Made by a program: the position numbers and the translations under genes. 64,000 bases of DNA, from assembly GCF_022513565.1 (NCBI RefSeq), contig NZ_JAKWBE010000001.1:1-64000 (forward strand), given 5' to 3'. This DNA is from Streptomyces gilvus (GTDB taxonomy: Bacteria > Actinomycetota > Actinomycetes > Streptomycetales > Streptomycetaceae). Each line of letters starts with the position of its first letter. The stretch's first letter is position 1. This document shows, piece after piece, positions 56,173 to 64,000 of the stretch. The notes beneath the pieces are model-generated. The model ran no database searches and was not told the DNA's origin. It saw only the letters and a program-made list of their open reading frames with translations.

Positions 56173-57542
56173 CGGGCCGGGCCCCGCTCCTCGTCGTCGG
56201 CGACGCCCTGCTCGACCGTGATCTCGACGGCCACGCCGACCGGCTCGCCCCCGACGCGCCCGTCCCCGTGGTCGCCGACTGCGCGGAACGCCTGCGCCCC
56301 GGCGGCGCGGCCCTCGCCGCCTGCCTCGCGGCGCGGGACGGCCGGGAGGTGACGCTGGTGGCGGGTGTCGGCGAGGATCCCGCGAGCCGGGAGCTGACTC
56401 GGCTTCTCGAACCGTGGTTGCGGCTGATCCCGCTCCCGCTGACCGGCCCGCTCTCGGAGAAGACCCGGGTGCTGGCGCGGGGCCGTCCCGTGACCCGGCT
56501 GGACCGGGGCAGCGGCACGACCCGCGAGGCGACGGACGCCGCCCGGGCGGCGATCCGCGGTGCGCCGGCCGTCCTGGTCTCCGACTACGGCCGCGGCACC
56601 GCCGACGCCCTCCGCGACGTCCTGACCGGCCACCCGCCCCTCGTCTGGGACCCGCACCCGCGCGGCGGACCGCCGGTGCCGGGAACACGCCTGGTCACGC
56701 CGGCGGAGCAGGAGGCCCACCGTTTCGCGGGCCAGGGGTCGGGCGCCGTAGGGGAGTTGCGTGCCGCCGCGCGCGCCGCGGCCACGCTGGTGGAGGAGTT
56801 GCGGGCCGGTGCGGTCGCGGTCACGCTCGGCGCGCGGGGCGCCCTGCTGTCGTACGGCGATCAGCCGCTGCTGTGCCCCGCCCCCGAGGTCCACGGCGCG
56901 GACCCGTGCGGGGCGGGTGACCGGTTCGCCGCCACCGCGGCCGGGCTGCTGGCCGACGGAGCGCTGGTCGGCGAGGCCGTCGAGGGCGCCGTCACGGCGG
57001 CGACGGCGTTCGTCGGCGAGGGCGGGGCGGGAACTCTCATGGGGCTGTCCGAGGTGTCCACCGAGGCCGCCGAGGCCGCGGAATCCGGTGACGGCGTACG
57101 GGCCGTCCTCGCCCGCGTCCGCGCCGCGCACGGCACCGTCGTGGCCGCCGGCGGCTGCTTCGACCTGCTGCACGCCGGGCACGTGCGCCTCCTGCAGGCG
57201 GCCCGACGGCTCGGCGACTGCCTCGTCGTGTGCGTCAACTCGGACGCGTCCGTGCGGCGCCGCAAGGGTGCCGGACGGCCCCTCACCCCGCTGGACGACC
57301 GGGTACGGGTCCTGCTCGCCCTGGGCTGCGTGGACGCCGTCGCCGTCTTCGACGAGGACACCCCCGAACGCCTCCTCGCCGAACTCCGCCCCGACATCTG
57401 GGTCAAGGGCGGCGACTACAGCGGCGCCGACCTCCCGGAGGCCGCGCTGCTTCAGGAGTGGGGCGGCCAGGCGGTCCTCCTGCCCTACCTGGACGGCCGC
57501 TCCTCGACCCGGCTGATGACCCGCGCGGCAGGTGCCCTATGA
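56169..57542 (+). CDS. hldE: Bifunctional heptose 7-phosphate kinase / heptose 1-phosphate adenylyltransferase
   Basis: A 457-aa fusion. Residues 1-305 are a PfkB-type kinase (VVGDALLDRDL, VTRLDRGSG, GADPCGAGDRFAATAAGLL with catalytic Asp near 250). Residues 320-457 are a cytidylyltransferase-like domain (GGCFDLLHAGHVRLL with HAGH near 335, and KGAGRPLTPLDDRVR, WVKGGDY). It does the two outer steps around GmhB. ATG overlaps gmhA, and the TGA overlaps the next small gene. Together with GmhA and GmhB it gives ADP-D-glycero-D-manno-heptose; no HldD epimerase is seen. Confidence 0.93.
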   Translation: MTGRAPLLVVGDALLDRDLDGHADRLAPDAPVPVVADCAERLRPGGAALAACLAARDGREVTLVAGVGEDPASRELTRLLEPWLRLIPLPLTGPLSEKTRVLARGRPVTRLDRGSGTTREATDAARAAIRGAPAVLVSDYGRGTADALRDVLTGHPPLVWDPHPRGGPPVPGTRLVTPAEQEAHRFAGQGSGAVGELRAAARAAATLVEELRAGAVAVTLGARGALLSYGDQPLLCPAPEVHGADPCGAGDRFAATAAGLLADGALVGEAVEGAVTAATAFVGEGGAGTLMGLSEVSTEAAEAAESGDGVRAVLARVRAAHGTVVAAGGCFDLLHAGHVRLLQAARRLGDCLVVCVNSDASVRRRKGAGRPLTPLDDRVRVLLALGCVDAVAVFDEDTPERLLAELRPDIWVKGGDYSGADLPEAALLQEWGGQAVLLPYLDGRSSTRLMTRAAGAL

Positions 57543-57763
57543 CGACGACACACCGGCTCCCGCTGCTGACCTGGAGCCTGGAGGGCCGGGACACCGGATG
57601 CGGAGGGTACTGCCTGATCCCGACGGCGCCCTGGCCCTTCGTGGAGCTGCTGTACGTGGGCGACCCCGACGTCCGCCGCGCTGACCTCCCCCTTCCGCAC
57701 GGGTCGTACCGCACACCGGCCGTCCCGCACCCCCGGTCACCCCGAACGGCGGGCGCCTCATGA
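57539..57763 (+). CDS. Small orphan protein, 74 aa, in the heptose operon
   Basis: ATG at 57539 overlaps the hldE stop (ATGA) and its own TGA overlaps the next start (ATGA). This double coupling strongly supports a real gene. The protein starts THRLPLLTWSLEGRDTGCG and continues through GYCLIPTAPWPFVELLYVGD; two Cys and many aromatic residues, no signal peptide, no membrane segment. No family was recognised. It could be a partner or accessory subunit of a heptosyltransferase. Confidence 0.65.
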   Translation: MTTTHRLPLLTWSLEGRDTGCGGYCLIPTAPWPFVELLYVGDPDVRRADLPLPHGSYRTPAVPHPRSPRTAGAS

Positions 57764-58743
57764 CCCCGTCGCCCCGCGTCCTCGTCCTGCGTGCCCTGGG
57801 CCTCGGGGACCTGCTCGCCGGCGTCCCCGCGCTGCGCGCGCTGCGCCGGGCGCTCCCGGCACACGAACTGGTGCTGGCCGCGCCCGCCGAGCTGGCGCCG
57901 GTCGCGGCCGCGACGGGAGCCGTCGACCGACTGCTGCCCGCCTCCGCCCCCGGCCGCGCCGTCCCCCGCGCCCTGGACTGGACCGGGCCGCCCCCGGAGA
58001 TCGCCGTCGACCTGCACGGCAACGGTCCGCCCAGCCACCGTCTCCTGCAGCGGCTGCGCCCGCTCGGGCTGCTGGCCTTCGCCCACCCCGACACGCCCGA
58101 GATCGACGGCCCGGCCTGGTACCCGGAGGAACACGAACGGGCCCGCTGGTGCAGGCTGCTTGAGGCCTACGGCATCGACGCCGACCCCACCGACCTCCGG
58201 CTGCCCCGCCCGCCACAGGCCTCCCCGGCTCCCGGCGCCGTCGTCCTGCACCCCGGCGCGGGAGCCCCGTCCCGCTGCTGGCCCGTCGAGCGGTACGCCA
58301 CGGTCGCGCGCACCCTGCGCCGGCAGGGCGTGCGGGTCGTCGTCACCGGGGGAGCCGGCGAGGAGGACCTGGTCGCCGACCTCGCCGACCGGGCAGACAT
58401 TCCCGGCACCGATCTCTTCCCCGGCGGCCTCCCCTTCGGCCGGCTGGGCGCGCTGGTCGCCGACTCCCGCGCGGTGGTCAGCGGCGACACCGGCATCGCG
58501 CATCTCGCCGTCGCCCTCGCCACCCCCTCCGTCACCCTCTTCGGCCCCGTGCCGCCGAGCCGCTGGGGCCCGCCCCCGGATCCGCGCCACCGCGCCCTGT
58601 GGCATCCCGGCCCCGACGGCGACCCGCACGGCCCGCGCCCCGACCCGTCCCTGCTGCGCATTCACCCCGACGAGGTCCTGCACGCCCTGCCCGCAAAGCA
58701 ACCAGCCGCGCACGCCCGGCAGTTGGACCACGCCCACGAGTGA
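57760..58743 (+). CDS. Family 9 glycosyltransferase, second heptosyltransferase-like
   Basis: A 327-aa GT-B enzyme. It has RVLVLRALGLGDLLAGVPAL at the start and VVLHPGAGAPSRCWPVERYA, VSGDTGIAHLAVALATPSVT and LFGPVPPSRWGPP in the donor half, the family 9 pattern. A second heptosyltransferase suggests at least two heptose residues in the product. Start overlaps the small gene by 4 bp. Confidence 0.9.
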   Translation: MTPSPRVLVLRALGLGDLLAGVPALRALRRALPAHELVLAAPAELAPVAAATGAVDRLLPASAPGRAVPRALDWTGPPPEIAVDLHGNGPPSHRLLQRLRPLGLLAFAHPDTPEIDGPAWYPEEHERARWCRLLEAYGIDADPTDLRLPRPPQASPAPGAVVLHPGAGAPSRCWPVERYATVARTLRRQGVRVVVTGGAGEEDLVADLADRADIPGTDLFPGGLPFGRLGALVADSRAVVSGDTGIAHLAVALATPSVTLFGPVPPSRWGPPPDPRHRALWHPGPDGDPHGPRPDPSLLRIHPDEVLHALPAKQPAAHARQLDHAHE

Positions 58744-58748
58744 CCCCC

Positions 58749-59090
58749 ATGACCGACTCCCGCGTCGGCATCGTCACCGCCACCCGCGACCGCTGCACCT
58801 CCCTCGCCCGCACCCTCCGCCACCTCCTCGCCCTGCCCGAGCGACCCCCGTCCTCGTCGCCGACAACGCCTCCACCGACGGCACCCGCGCCATGCCGGCC
58901 CGGGACTTCCCGCAGGCGCGGGTGCTCACCCTGCCGTGCAACCGGGGAGCGCTCGCCCGCAACCACGGAGTCCGCGCCCTCGGCACCCCGTACGTGGCCT
59001 TCAGCGGCGACGACTCCTGGTGGGCACCCGGCGCGCTGCACCGGGCGGTCGGCCACTTCGAGGCGCACCACGCGCCGCTACACCGGCTGA
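58749..59090 (+). pseudogene. Frameshifted and truncated family 2 glycosyltransferase
   Basis: The first 33 codons read RVGIVTATRDRCTSLARTLR, a GT2 start. At a C run (58845-58849) the frame shifts and continues as VLVADNASTDGT, ARNHGVRALGTPYVAFSGDD, with the DxD-like motif. It ends about 59087, where the opposite DUF3040 gene begins, after about 115 residues instead of the usual 250 or more. It needs both a base insertion and a lost 3' part, so it is a remnant unless the read is wrong. It starts 5 bp after the second GT9 gene. Confidence 0.75.
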
Positions 59091-59110
59091 AGCCGCCCCG
59101 CCCCCCGCGT

Positions 59111-59419
59111 TCAGCCTTCCGTCAGCCGGCACAGCAGCCGGAACGACACGAACAGGGCCGCCGGCCAGACACCGGCGAAGGCCCAGATCACGGCGGGCTC
59201 GGAGGTGACGATCCCGGCGACCATCAGCCCGATCGACACCAGCAGGAGGAAGGCGACCGTCCACAGCCGCGGGCGGTGGGCGGCGAGCCGCGCCAGGTCG
59301 GGGCGGCGGCTCGGACGGAAGGTGCGCAGCCGCCGCTCCAGACGACGGTCGCGGCTGAGCGCGCGCTCCATCTCGTCGAGGGCGCGCTGTTCGTGATCGG
59401 GGAGTCGGCTGGTGGACAC
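59111..59419 (-). CDS. DUF3040 membrane protein
   Basis: A 102-aa protein with the family's N-terminal SRLPDHEQRALDEMERALSR, a charged helix, then two membrane segments (LWTVAFLLLVSIGLMVAGIV and PAVIWAFAGVWPAALFVSF). GTG at 59419 follows AGGAGGG. Function unknown. Tail to tail with the glycosyltransferase remnant. Confidence 0.85.
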   Translation of the reverse strand: MSTSRLPDHEQRALDEMERALSRDRRLERRLRTFRPSRRPDLARLAAHRPRLWTVAFLLLVSIGLMVAGIVTSEPAVIWAFAGVWPAALFVSFRLLCRLTEG

Positions 59420-60047
59420 GGTCGTCCCTCCTCGGCGGCGGGGGCTGCCCGTCGAGTGCCCCGGCCCCACCGAGATCTAACCGCCACGCGCCCCTCCAGC
59501 CCCCCACCCTCCACACCGTCCGCAGCCCAGCGGCCACCCGTCCCGCTCGTACCGGCACCGGAACGGCCAGTCCGCGGACCCCGGCTCACACGAACGCGTG
59601 ACCCGGCAGCGTCACCCACTTCCCCGGGCACCCTCCGTGCCGCCCGCCGGAATCGCTGCCCGTGCTCGGTCAGCAGGGTCGGCATCCGCCGCTCCTCCAC
59701 TGAGCAGCCGGACTTTTCCAGCACCCGCTGTGTCCGGCGAGCGGACAGCCGCTCGGCTCTGGTCGGCAACTGGAGCGGCGCCGAGAGCCGGTTCAGCGGC
59801 GGCGCTCCTCGAGGCTGGGGGCCGCGAGGGACGTACGCCGGTGTGGCGGGGCGGCCGTAGGAGAGACGGCGGAGCGGGCGGGTCAACGGCGGGGCGGGCT
59901 CCGGCAAAGACGGCGGAAAGAAACGCGCCTGGCGGCGCGACACGCGGCGCATGACGACCCACTGGCCACACGGCGTTCACTCAAGTGCCGCCGGAGCGCG
60001 CCAGGGTGCGGTCGTTGTCAGCTCAACCGCTTGCCAGGGAGGGGACC
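59420..60047. other. 628-bp spacer without a recognised gene
   Basis: It lies between two divergent genes. Several frames are open, but none shows a recognisable family or a good start, and codon use is not convincing. It should contain the promoters of the DUF3040 gene and of the phosphatase gene. Some of it may be degraded sequence next to the broken cluster end. Confidence 0.4.
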
Positions 60048-61655
60048 ATGACCACACAGGTCAGCACGCCGGACGGGTCGGCGAAGTCTTCCGAGGGGGT
60101 CAGCCGGCGTCACGCGCTGGGCCTGCTCGGCACGGCGGGGGCCGGCGCGGCCGCCGCCCCGCTGCTGGGGGCCGGCCCGGCGCAGGCCGCGCCGCTTTCC
60201 GCCCCGGCCCTCCACCTCACCGCCGACTCCACCGGCGCGCCGCCGGTCCAGGGCCTGCACCTCACCTTCGGGGCGGACCCACGCACCCAGATGACGGTGT
60301 CGTGGATCACAGACAGACCGGTCACCGGACCCGTCGTCCACTACGGCACGCTGGAGCACGGCTTCGGCTCCAAGGCCAAGGCCCGCACCGTCACCTACGT
60401 CGACGGCACCTCCAACCGCACCGTCCACGTCCACCACGCCTCGCTGACCGGGCTGCGCCCGGACACCGACTACCTCTACCTCGCCACCCACGAGGGCACG
60501 ACGCCCGACAGCGGCACCTTCCGCACCGCCCCCAGCGGACGCCGGCCGTTCACCTTCACCAGCTTCGGCGACCAGTCCGCGCCGCAGGTGACCTGGGCGG
60601 CCAACGGCACGGTGGCGCTGGACGCCAACTCCACCCCCGCCACCAAGGACATCGTCACCGGCGTCGAGCAGGTCGCACCGCTCTTCCACCTGCTCAACGG
60701 CGACCTGTGCTACGCCAACCTGGACGTCGACCGGGTGCGGACCTGGAACAACTTCTTCACCAACAACACCCGTTCGGCGCGCTTCCGCCCCTGGATGCCG
60801 GCGGCCGGCAACCACGAGATCGAGAAGGCCAACGGCCCGATCGGACTCGGTGCCTACCAGACCTACTTCGACCTGCCGTCCACCGAGACCGACCCCGAAC
60901 TCGCGGGCCTGTGGTACGCGTTCACGGCCGGCTCGGTGCGGGTCATCGTGCTGCAGAACGACGACAACTGTCTGCAGGACGGCGGCGACGTCTACATCAG
61001 CGGCTACTCCGGCGGCCGCCAGCTCGCCTTCCTGGAAAAGGAGCTGAAGGCGGCCCGGTCCTCCCGCGACATCGACTGGGTCGTCGTCGCCATGCACCAG
61101 GTCATGATCAGCTCCTCCGACGCCAACGGCGCCGACCTCGGCCTGCGGCAGAAGTACGGCCCGCTGTTCGACAAGTACGGCGTGGACCTCGTGCTGTGCG
61201 GCCACGAGCACAACTACGAGCGCTCCCTCGCCGTGCGCGGAGTCGTCACCGGCAGTGAGACGCTCACCCCCAACCCGGTCTCCCAGGCCACCGACGACAT
61301 CGACGCGGGCCTGGGCACCGTCCACATGATCCTGGGCGGCGGAGGCGTCTCCGGCACCACCAACCAGAACTTCTTCAAGGACGGCACCGCCAAGGTCATC
61401 ACCGCGGTGTCCGCGAGCCCCGGCCCCAACGGCAAGCGCACCGCCACGTACACCAAGGAGCAGGCCGTCTGGACCGGCGTCCGCGACCTCGACCACCCCT
61501 ACGGCTTCGCCGCGTTCACCGTGGACCCCGGCCGGCACCCCGGTGACACCACGCGCATGCACGTGACGTACTACAACGTCAACAAGCCGCACGGAGAGCT
61601 GTCGGTCTTCGAGACCTTCACCCTCCACCGCCGCCGCTCCGACGGCCACAAGTGA
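60048..61655 (+). CDS. Tat-exported metallophosphatase (purple-acid-phosphatase-like)
   Basis: A 535-aa secreted enzyme. The Tat signal has RRHALGLLGTAGAGAAAAPL and ends near residue 48 (AQAA). An FnIII-like domain (about 60-165) leads the calcineurin-like metallophosphatase part: FGDQSA, LNGDLCYAN, GNHE, VAMHQ and CGHEHNYE are the five metal motifs in order, spread over about 185-390. It should release phosphate from organic phosphates outside the cell. ATG follows GGGAGGGG. The last 30 residues are a short beta-strand tail. Confidence 0.9.
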   Translation: MTTQVSTPDGSAKSSEGVSRRHALGLLGTAGAGAAAAPLLGAGPAQAAPLSAPALHLTADSTGAPPVQGLHLTFGADPRTQMTVSWITDRPVTGPVVHYGTLEHGFGSKAKARTVTYVDGTSNRTVHVHHASLTGLRPDTDYLYLATHEGTTPDSGTFRTAPSGRRPFTFTSFGDQSAPQVTWAANGTVALDANSTPATKDIVTGVEQVAPLFHLLNGDLCYANLDVDRVRTWNNFFTNNTRSARFRPWMPAAGNHEIEKANGPIGLGAYQTYFDLPSTETDPELAGLWYAFTAGSVRVIVLQNDDNCLQDGGDVYISGYSGGRQLAFLEKELKAARSSRDIDWVVVAMHQVMISSSDANGADLGLRQKYGPLFDKYGVDLVLCGHEHNYERSLAVRGVVTGSETLTPNPVSQATDDIDAGLGTVHMILGGGGVSGTTNQNFFKDGTAKVITAVSASPGPNGKRTATYTKEQAVWTGVRDLDHPYGFAAFTVDPGRHPGDTTRMHVTYYNVNKPHGELSVFETFTLHRRRSDGHK

Positions 61656-61662
61656 CCCGCCG

Positions 61663-62841
61663 CTAGAGCCAGTCGCGGTGCTTGAAGATCACGTACAGGC
61701 TGACGCAGACCACGCCCATCAGTCCGATCGCGAAGGGGTAGCCGAGCAGCCAGTGCAGCTCCGGCATGTGCGTGAAGTTCATCCCGTAGATCGTCCCGAC
61801 CAGCGTCGGGGCGAACAGGATGGCCGCCCATGACGAGATCTTCTTGATCTCCTCGTTCTGCTCGAAGCCCGCTTCCGCCAGCGCCCGCATCTCCGCGTTC
61901 TGCTGCTGGGTGACCAGGGTCGCGTTCACCGTGAGGATCTCGGTGAGGGCCTGGCGGAAGCTGTCCACCCGCTCGCTGATGTGGGTGACGTGGTCGGCGA
62001 CGTCACGGAGGTGGCGCTGGAGCTCCTCGTCGGTCTCGTACTTGGAGAAGCCGGCGATCAGACCGTGCAGCATGCCGACCAGCGGGCGGGTGGCGCGCTG
62101 GAACTCGACCATCTCGCGGGAGAGTTCGTAGATACGGCGGGAGACCTCCGGGTCGCCGCGGAAGACCTCCGTCTCGATCTCGTCGATGTCGTTCTGCACG
62201 CCGGCGACGACGGGCGCGTACCCGTCGACCACGGCGTCGAGGATGGCGTACAGGACCGCCTCCGGGCCCAGCTTCAGCAGCTCCGGTGTCTCCTCCATGC
62301 GGCGGCGGACCGCCGAGAGGTCGGGGGCGGCGCCGTGCCGGACGGTGATGACGAAGTCGGGGCCGACGAAGACGTGCAGCTCGCCGAAGTCGACCTCCTC
62401 GGGGGCGTCCAGATAGCGGGCGGCGCGCAGCACCACGAACAGCGTGTCGCCGTAGCGCTCCAGCTTGGGCCGCTGATGGGCCTCCAGCGCGTCCTCGACC
62501 GACAGCGGGTGGAGGTCGAACTCGGCGGCCAGGGAGAGCAGTTCGCCGTCCGTCGGGCGGGCGAGGCCGATCCAGGCCATCCCGGACGGCTCCTCACGCA
62601 GCTCGCGAAAGGTTTCGGCGAGCGTGGCGGGGGAGGAGATGCGCACCCCGTCGCGGTACAGGGCGGCCTGGACGACACTGGCCACCTCCGACTGCTCGGC
62701 GGGCCCCGCCTGAGGCGGCGGCGCGGTGGTGCCGGCCGCGGGCGGCTGCGGAGGCGTCAGCGCGCGCCGCCACACGGACCTCATGGAGTTCCTGGCGTTC
62801 TTGGCGTTCCCGGCGGCCGGACGGGCGCGTCGCTCGGACAT
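61663..62841 (-). CDS. CorA-family Mg2+/Co2+ transporter
   Basis: A 392-aa protein. The cytoplasmic part (residues 1-325) has EDALEAHQRPKLERYGDTLF and long helices ending in FRQALTEILTVNATLVTQQQ. Two membrane helices at the C-terminus are joined by the pore-loop motif YGMNF near residue 350. The protein ends KHRDWL. The N-terminus (about 50 residues) is Pro/Ala-rich and poorly conserved. ATG at 62841. Tail to tail with the phosphatase. Confidence 0.9.
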   Translation of the reverse strand: MSERRARPAAGNAKNARNSMRSVWRRALTPPQPPAAGTTAPPPQAGPAEQSEVASVVQAALYRDGVRISSPATLAETFRELREEPSGMAWIGLARPTDGELLSLAAEFDLHPLSVEDALEAHQRPKLERYGDTLFVVLRAARYLDAPEEVDFGELHVFVGPDFVITVRHGAAPDLSAVRRRMEETPELLKLGPEAVLYAILDAVVDGYAPVVAGVQNDIDEIETEVFRGDPEVSRRIYELSREMVEFQRATRPLVGMLHGLIAGFSKYETDEELQRHLRDVADHVTHISERVDSFRQALTEILTVNATLVTQQQNAEMRALAEAGFEQNEEIKKISSWAAILFAPTLVGTIYGMNFTHMPELHWLLGYPFAIGLMGVVCVSLYVIFKHRDWL

Positions 62842-62975
62842 GCGGCTGCCTCCGGAGTCGAACCTGCGGCTGCGTGATCCGGAGCAGGATATACGGGGCA
62901 AAACGACGCCGGGAGTGCGTGTGCGTCCGGGATTAGGTGAGAGTTGCGGACAGAGGGTGTCCGCGAGCGGCGTTA

Positions 62976-62981
62976 GCGTGC
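62976..62981 (+). promoter_or_regulatory. -10 box for a probably leaderless transcript
   Basis: TAGCGT ends 7 bp before the ATG at 62989, with no ribosome binding site between. Confidence 0.5.
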
Positions 62982-62988
62982 CGTACAT

Positions 62989-64000
62989 GACGAAGACGAC
63001 AGCCGCCGCTCCCGTGCTCGGCACCCGCGCCCTGAACCGCGCGACCCTGGACCGGCAGCTCCTGCTGCGACGCTCACCGCTGTCCGCGCGGGCCGCCGTC
63101 GAGCATGTCGTCGGCCTCCAGGCGCAGAACGTCAAGCCACCCTACCTCGCCCTCGCCGCCCGCCTGGAGGGCTTCGCCCCCGAGGAACTGTCGCGGCTGA
63201 TGGCGGAGCGCGAGGTCGTCCGCATCGTCACCCTGCGCTCGACCATCCACACCCACACCGCCGACGACTGCCTCACCCTGCGCCCCCTGGTCCAGCCCGC
63301 CCGCGACCGCGAGCTGACCACCTTCCGCAAGGGACTGCCGGGCGTCGACCTCGACCGCCTCGCGGCCGTGGCCCGGGAGCTCGTCGAGGAGGCGCCGCGC
63401 ACGATGAAGCAGTTGCGTGAGGCCCTGTACGCCGAGTGGCCGGACGCCGACCCGCAGGCCCTCGGCATCGCCGCGCGGTGCCGGCTGCCGCTGGTCCAGG
63501 TCACCCCGCGCGGGCTGTGGGGACGAAGCGGCCAGGTCGCCCTCACCACCGCCGAGCACTGGCTCGGCCGCCCCGCCGAACCCGCCCCCGCGCCGGAGGA
63601 CGTCGTCCTGCGCTACCTCGCCGCCTTCGGTCCCGCGTCGGTGAAGGACATGCAGACCTGGGCCGGCCTGACCCGCCTGCGCGAGCCCTTCGAGCGGCTG
63701 CGCCCGCGGCTGCTCACCTTCCGCGACGAGGGCGGCGTCGAACTGTTCGACCTCCCGGGCGCCCCGCGCCCCGACGAGGACACCCCCGCCCCGCCCCGCT
63801 TCCTCCCCGAGTTCGACAACCTGCTCCTCTCCCACGTCGACCGCACCCGCGTGGTGCCGCCCGCGTACTGGGGCCGCAGCTGGGTGGGGAACCTCGTGCA
63901 CCGCACGTTCCTCGTCGACGGCTTCCTGGCGGGCGTGTGGAAGCCGGAGCGGGACGCCCTCGTCATCGAACCCTTCGGCAGCCTCACCAGGGCCCAGCGG
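62989..64000 (+). CDS. AlkZ-like winged-helix DNA glycosylase family protein, 3' end outside the window
   Basis: Open from ATG 62989 to the end of the window (337 codons), so partial. The sequence ALNRATLDRQLLLRRSPLSA, then VGLQAQNVKPPYLALAARLE has the QxQ motif (QAQ) at the place used for catalysis in AlkZ, the azinomycin-resistance glycosylase of Streptomyces. Further matches to the winged-helix HTH_42 family are VVRIVTLRSTIHTHTADDCL and LPEFDNLLLSHVDRTRVV. Members excise bulky or cross-linked bases, or have unknown roles. The transcript is probably leaderless. Confidence 0.8.

Noticed and set aside
59420..60047. A gene in the long spacer before the phosphatase
   Set aside because: Several frames are open, but none has a ribosome binding site, a family pattern or consistent codon use.

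Overview
The window is about 72 % G+C, with GC-rich third codon positions, GTG and TTG starts, GGAGG-type ribosome binding sites, TAGNNT-type -10 boxes, Tat signals and typical actinomycete families (DUF2637, DUF3040, F420-type PPOX proteins, a PASTA-less Ser/Thr kinase, AldO, PucR). It is a chromosomal segment of a Streptomyces species. No rRNA, tRNA, CRISPR array, intact insertion sequence or prophage was seen.

Left part (1-34,500). A pectin (rhamnogalacturonan) block opens the window: the tail of a CBM13/ricin-type protein, a PL4-like rhamnogalacturonan lyase, a divergent CE12-like acetylesterase and a DUF2264 protein, with two LacI-type operators in the divergent promoter. Next come a DinB-like protein and a PEP-mutase-like enzyme, a TetR/hydrolase pair with its own operator, an MFS/ABC exporter operon, alditol oxidase, a 2-hydroxyacid dehydrogenase, a PPOX protein and an unusual radical SAM enzyme. 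An intergenic array of eight dyad repeats with a mostly 33-bp period follows, upstream of a membrane protein that joins sigma-like and zinc-finger-like cytoplasmic parts to an outside CBM2 domain. Then RsgA, an Ada/AlkA fusion with a damaged glycosylase half, Ogt, small membrane and F420-type proteins, a proline-rich PP2C-like protein, a poxB remnant, a one-pass HTH protein, two small secreted proteins, an anti-sigma-type ATPase, a DUF2637 protein, a ferric reductase with an iron box, a GntR regulator, a DUF2231 protein and a TPR-like protein.

Middle (34,600-47,800). A purine catabolism locus: PucR regulator, three-subunit xanthine dehydrogenase, NCS2 permease and XdhC. It is followed by a Ser/Thr kinase with a beta-propeller sensor, an SRPBCC protein and a cytochrome P450.

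Right part (47,969-59,090). A nucleotide-sugar and glycosyltransferase cluster: a UXS-like decarboxylase, then ten genes joined almost throughout by 1-4 bp overlaps. They encode a carbamoyltransferase, a GT2 with membrane helices, GmhB, a GT9 heptosyltransferase, two GT-B enzymes, GmhA, HldE, a 74-aa orphan protein and a second GT9. A frameshifted GT2 remnant ends the row. Together GmhA, HldE and GmhB give a complete route from sedoheptulose 7-phosphate to ADP-D-glycero-D-manno-heptose, in a bacterium without lipopolysaccharide. This is the best candidate in the window for an undescribed system, probably a carbamoylated heptose surface glycan or glycolipid. The window closes with a DUF3040 protein, a Tat-exported purple-acid-phosphatase-like enzyme, a CorA-type transporter and the start of an AlkZ-like winged-helix protein.

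A recurring theme is minisatellites: 18-bp intergenic units (3,045), 33-bp units inside an MFS loop (10,872), the 33-bp intergenic dyads (16,386), 39-bp units in the PP2C-like gene (23,794) and about 42-bp units in the HTH gene (about 26,660-26,820).
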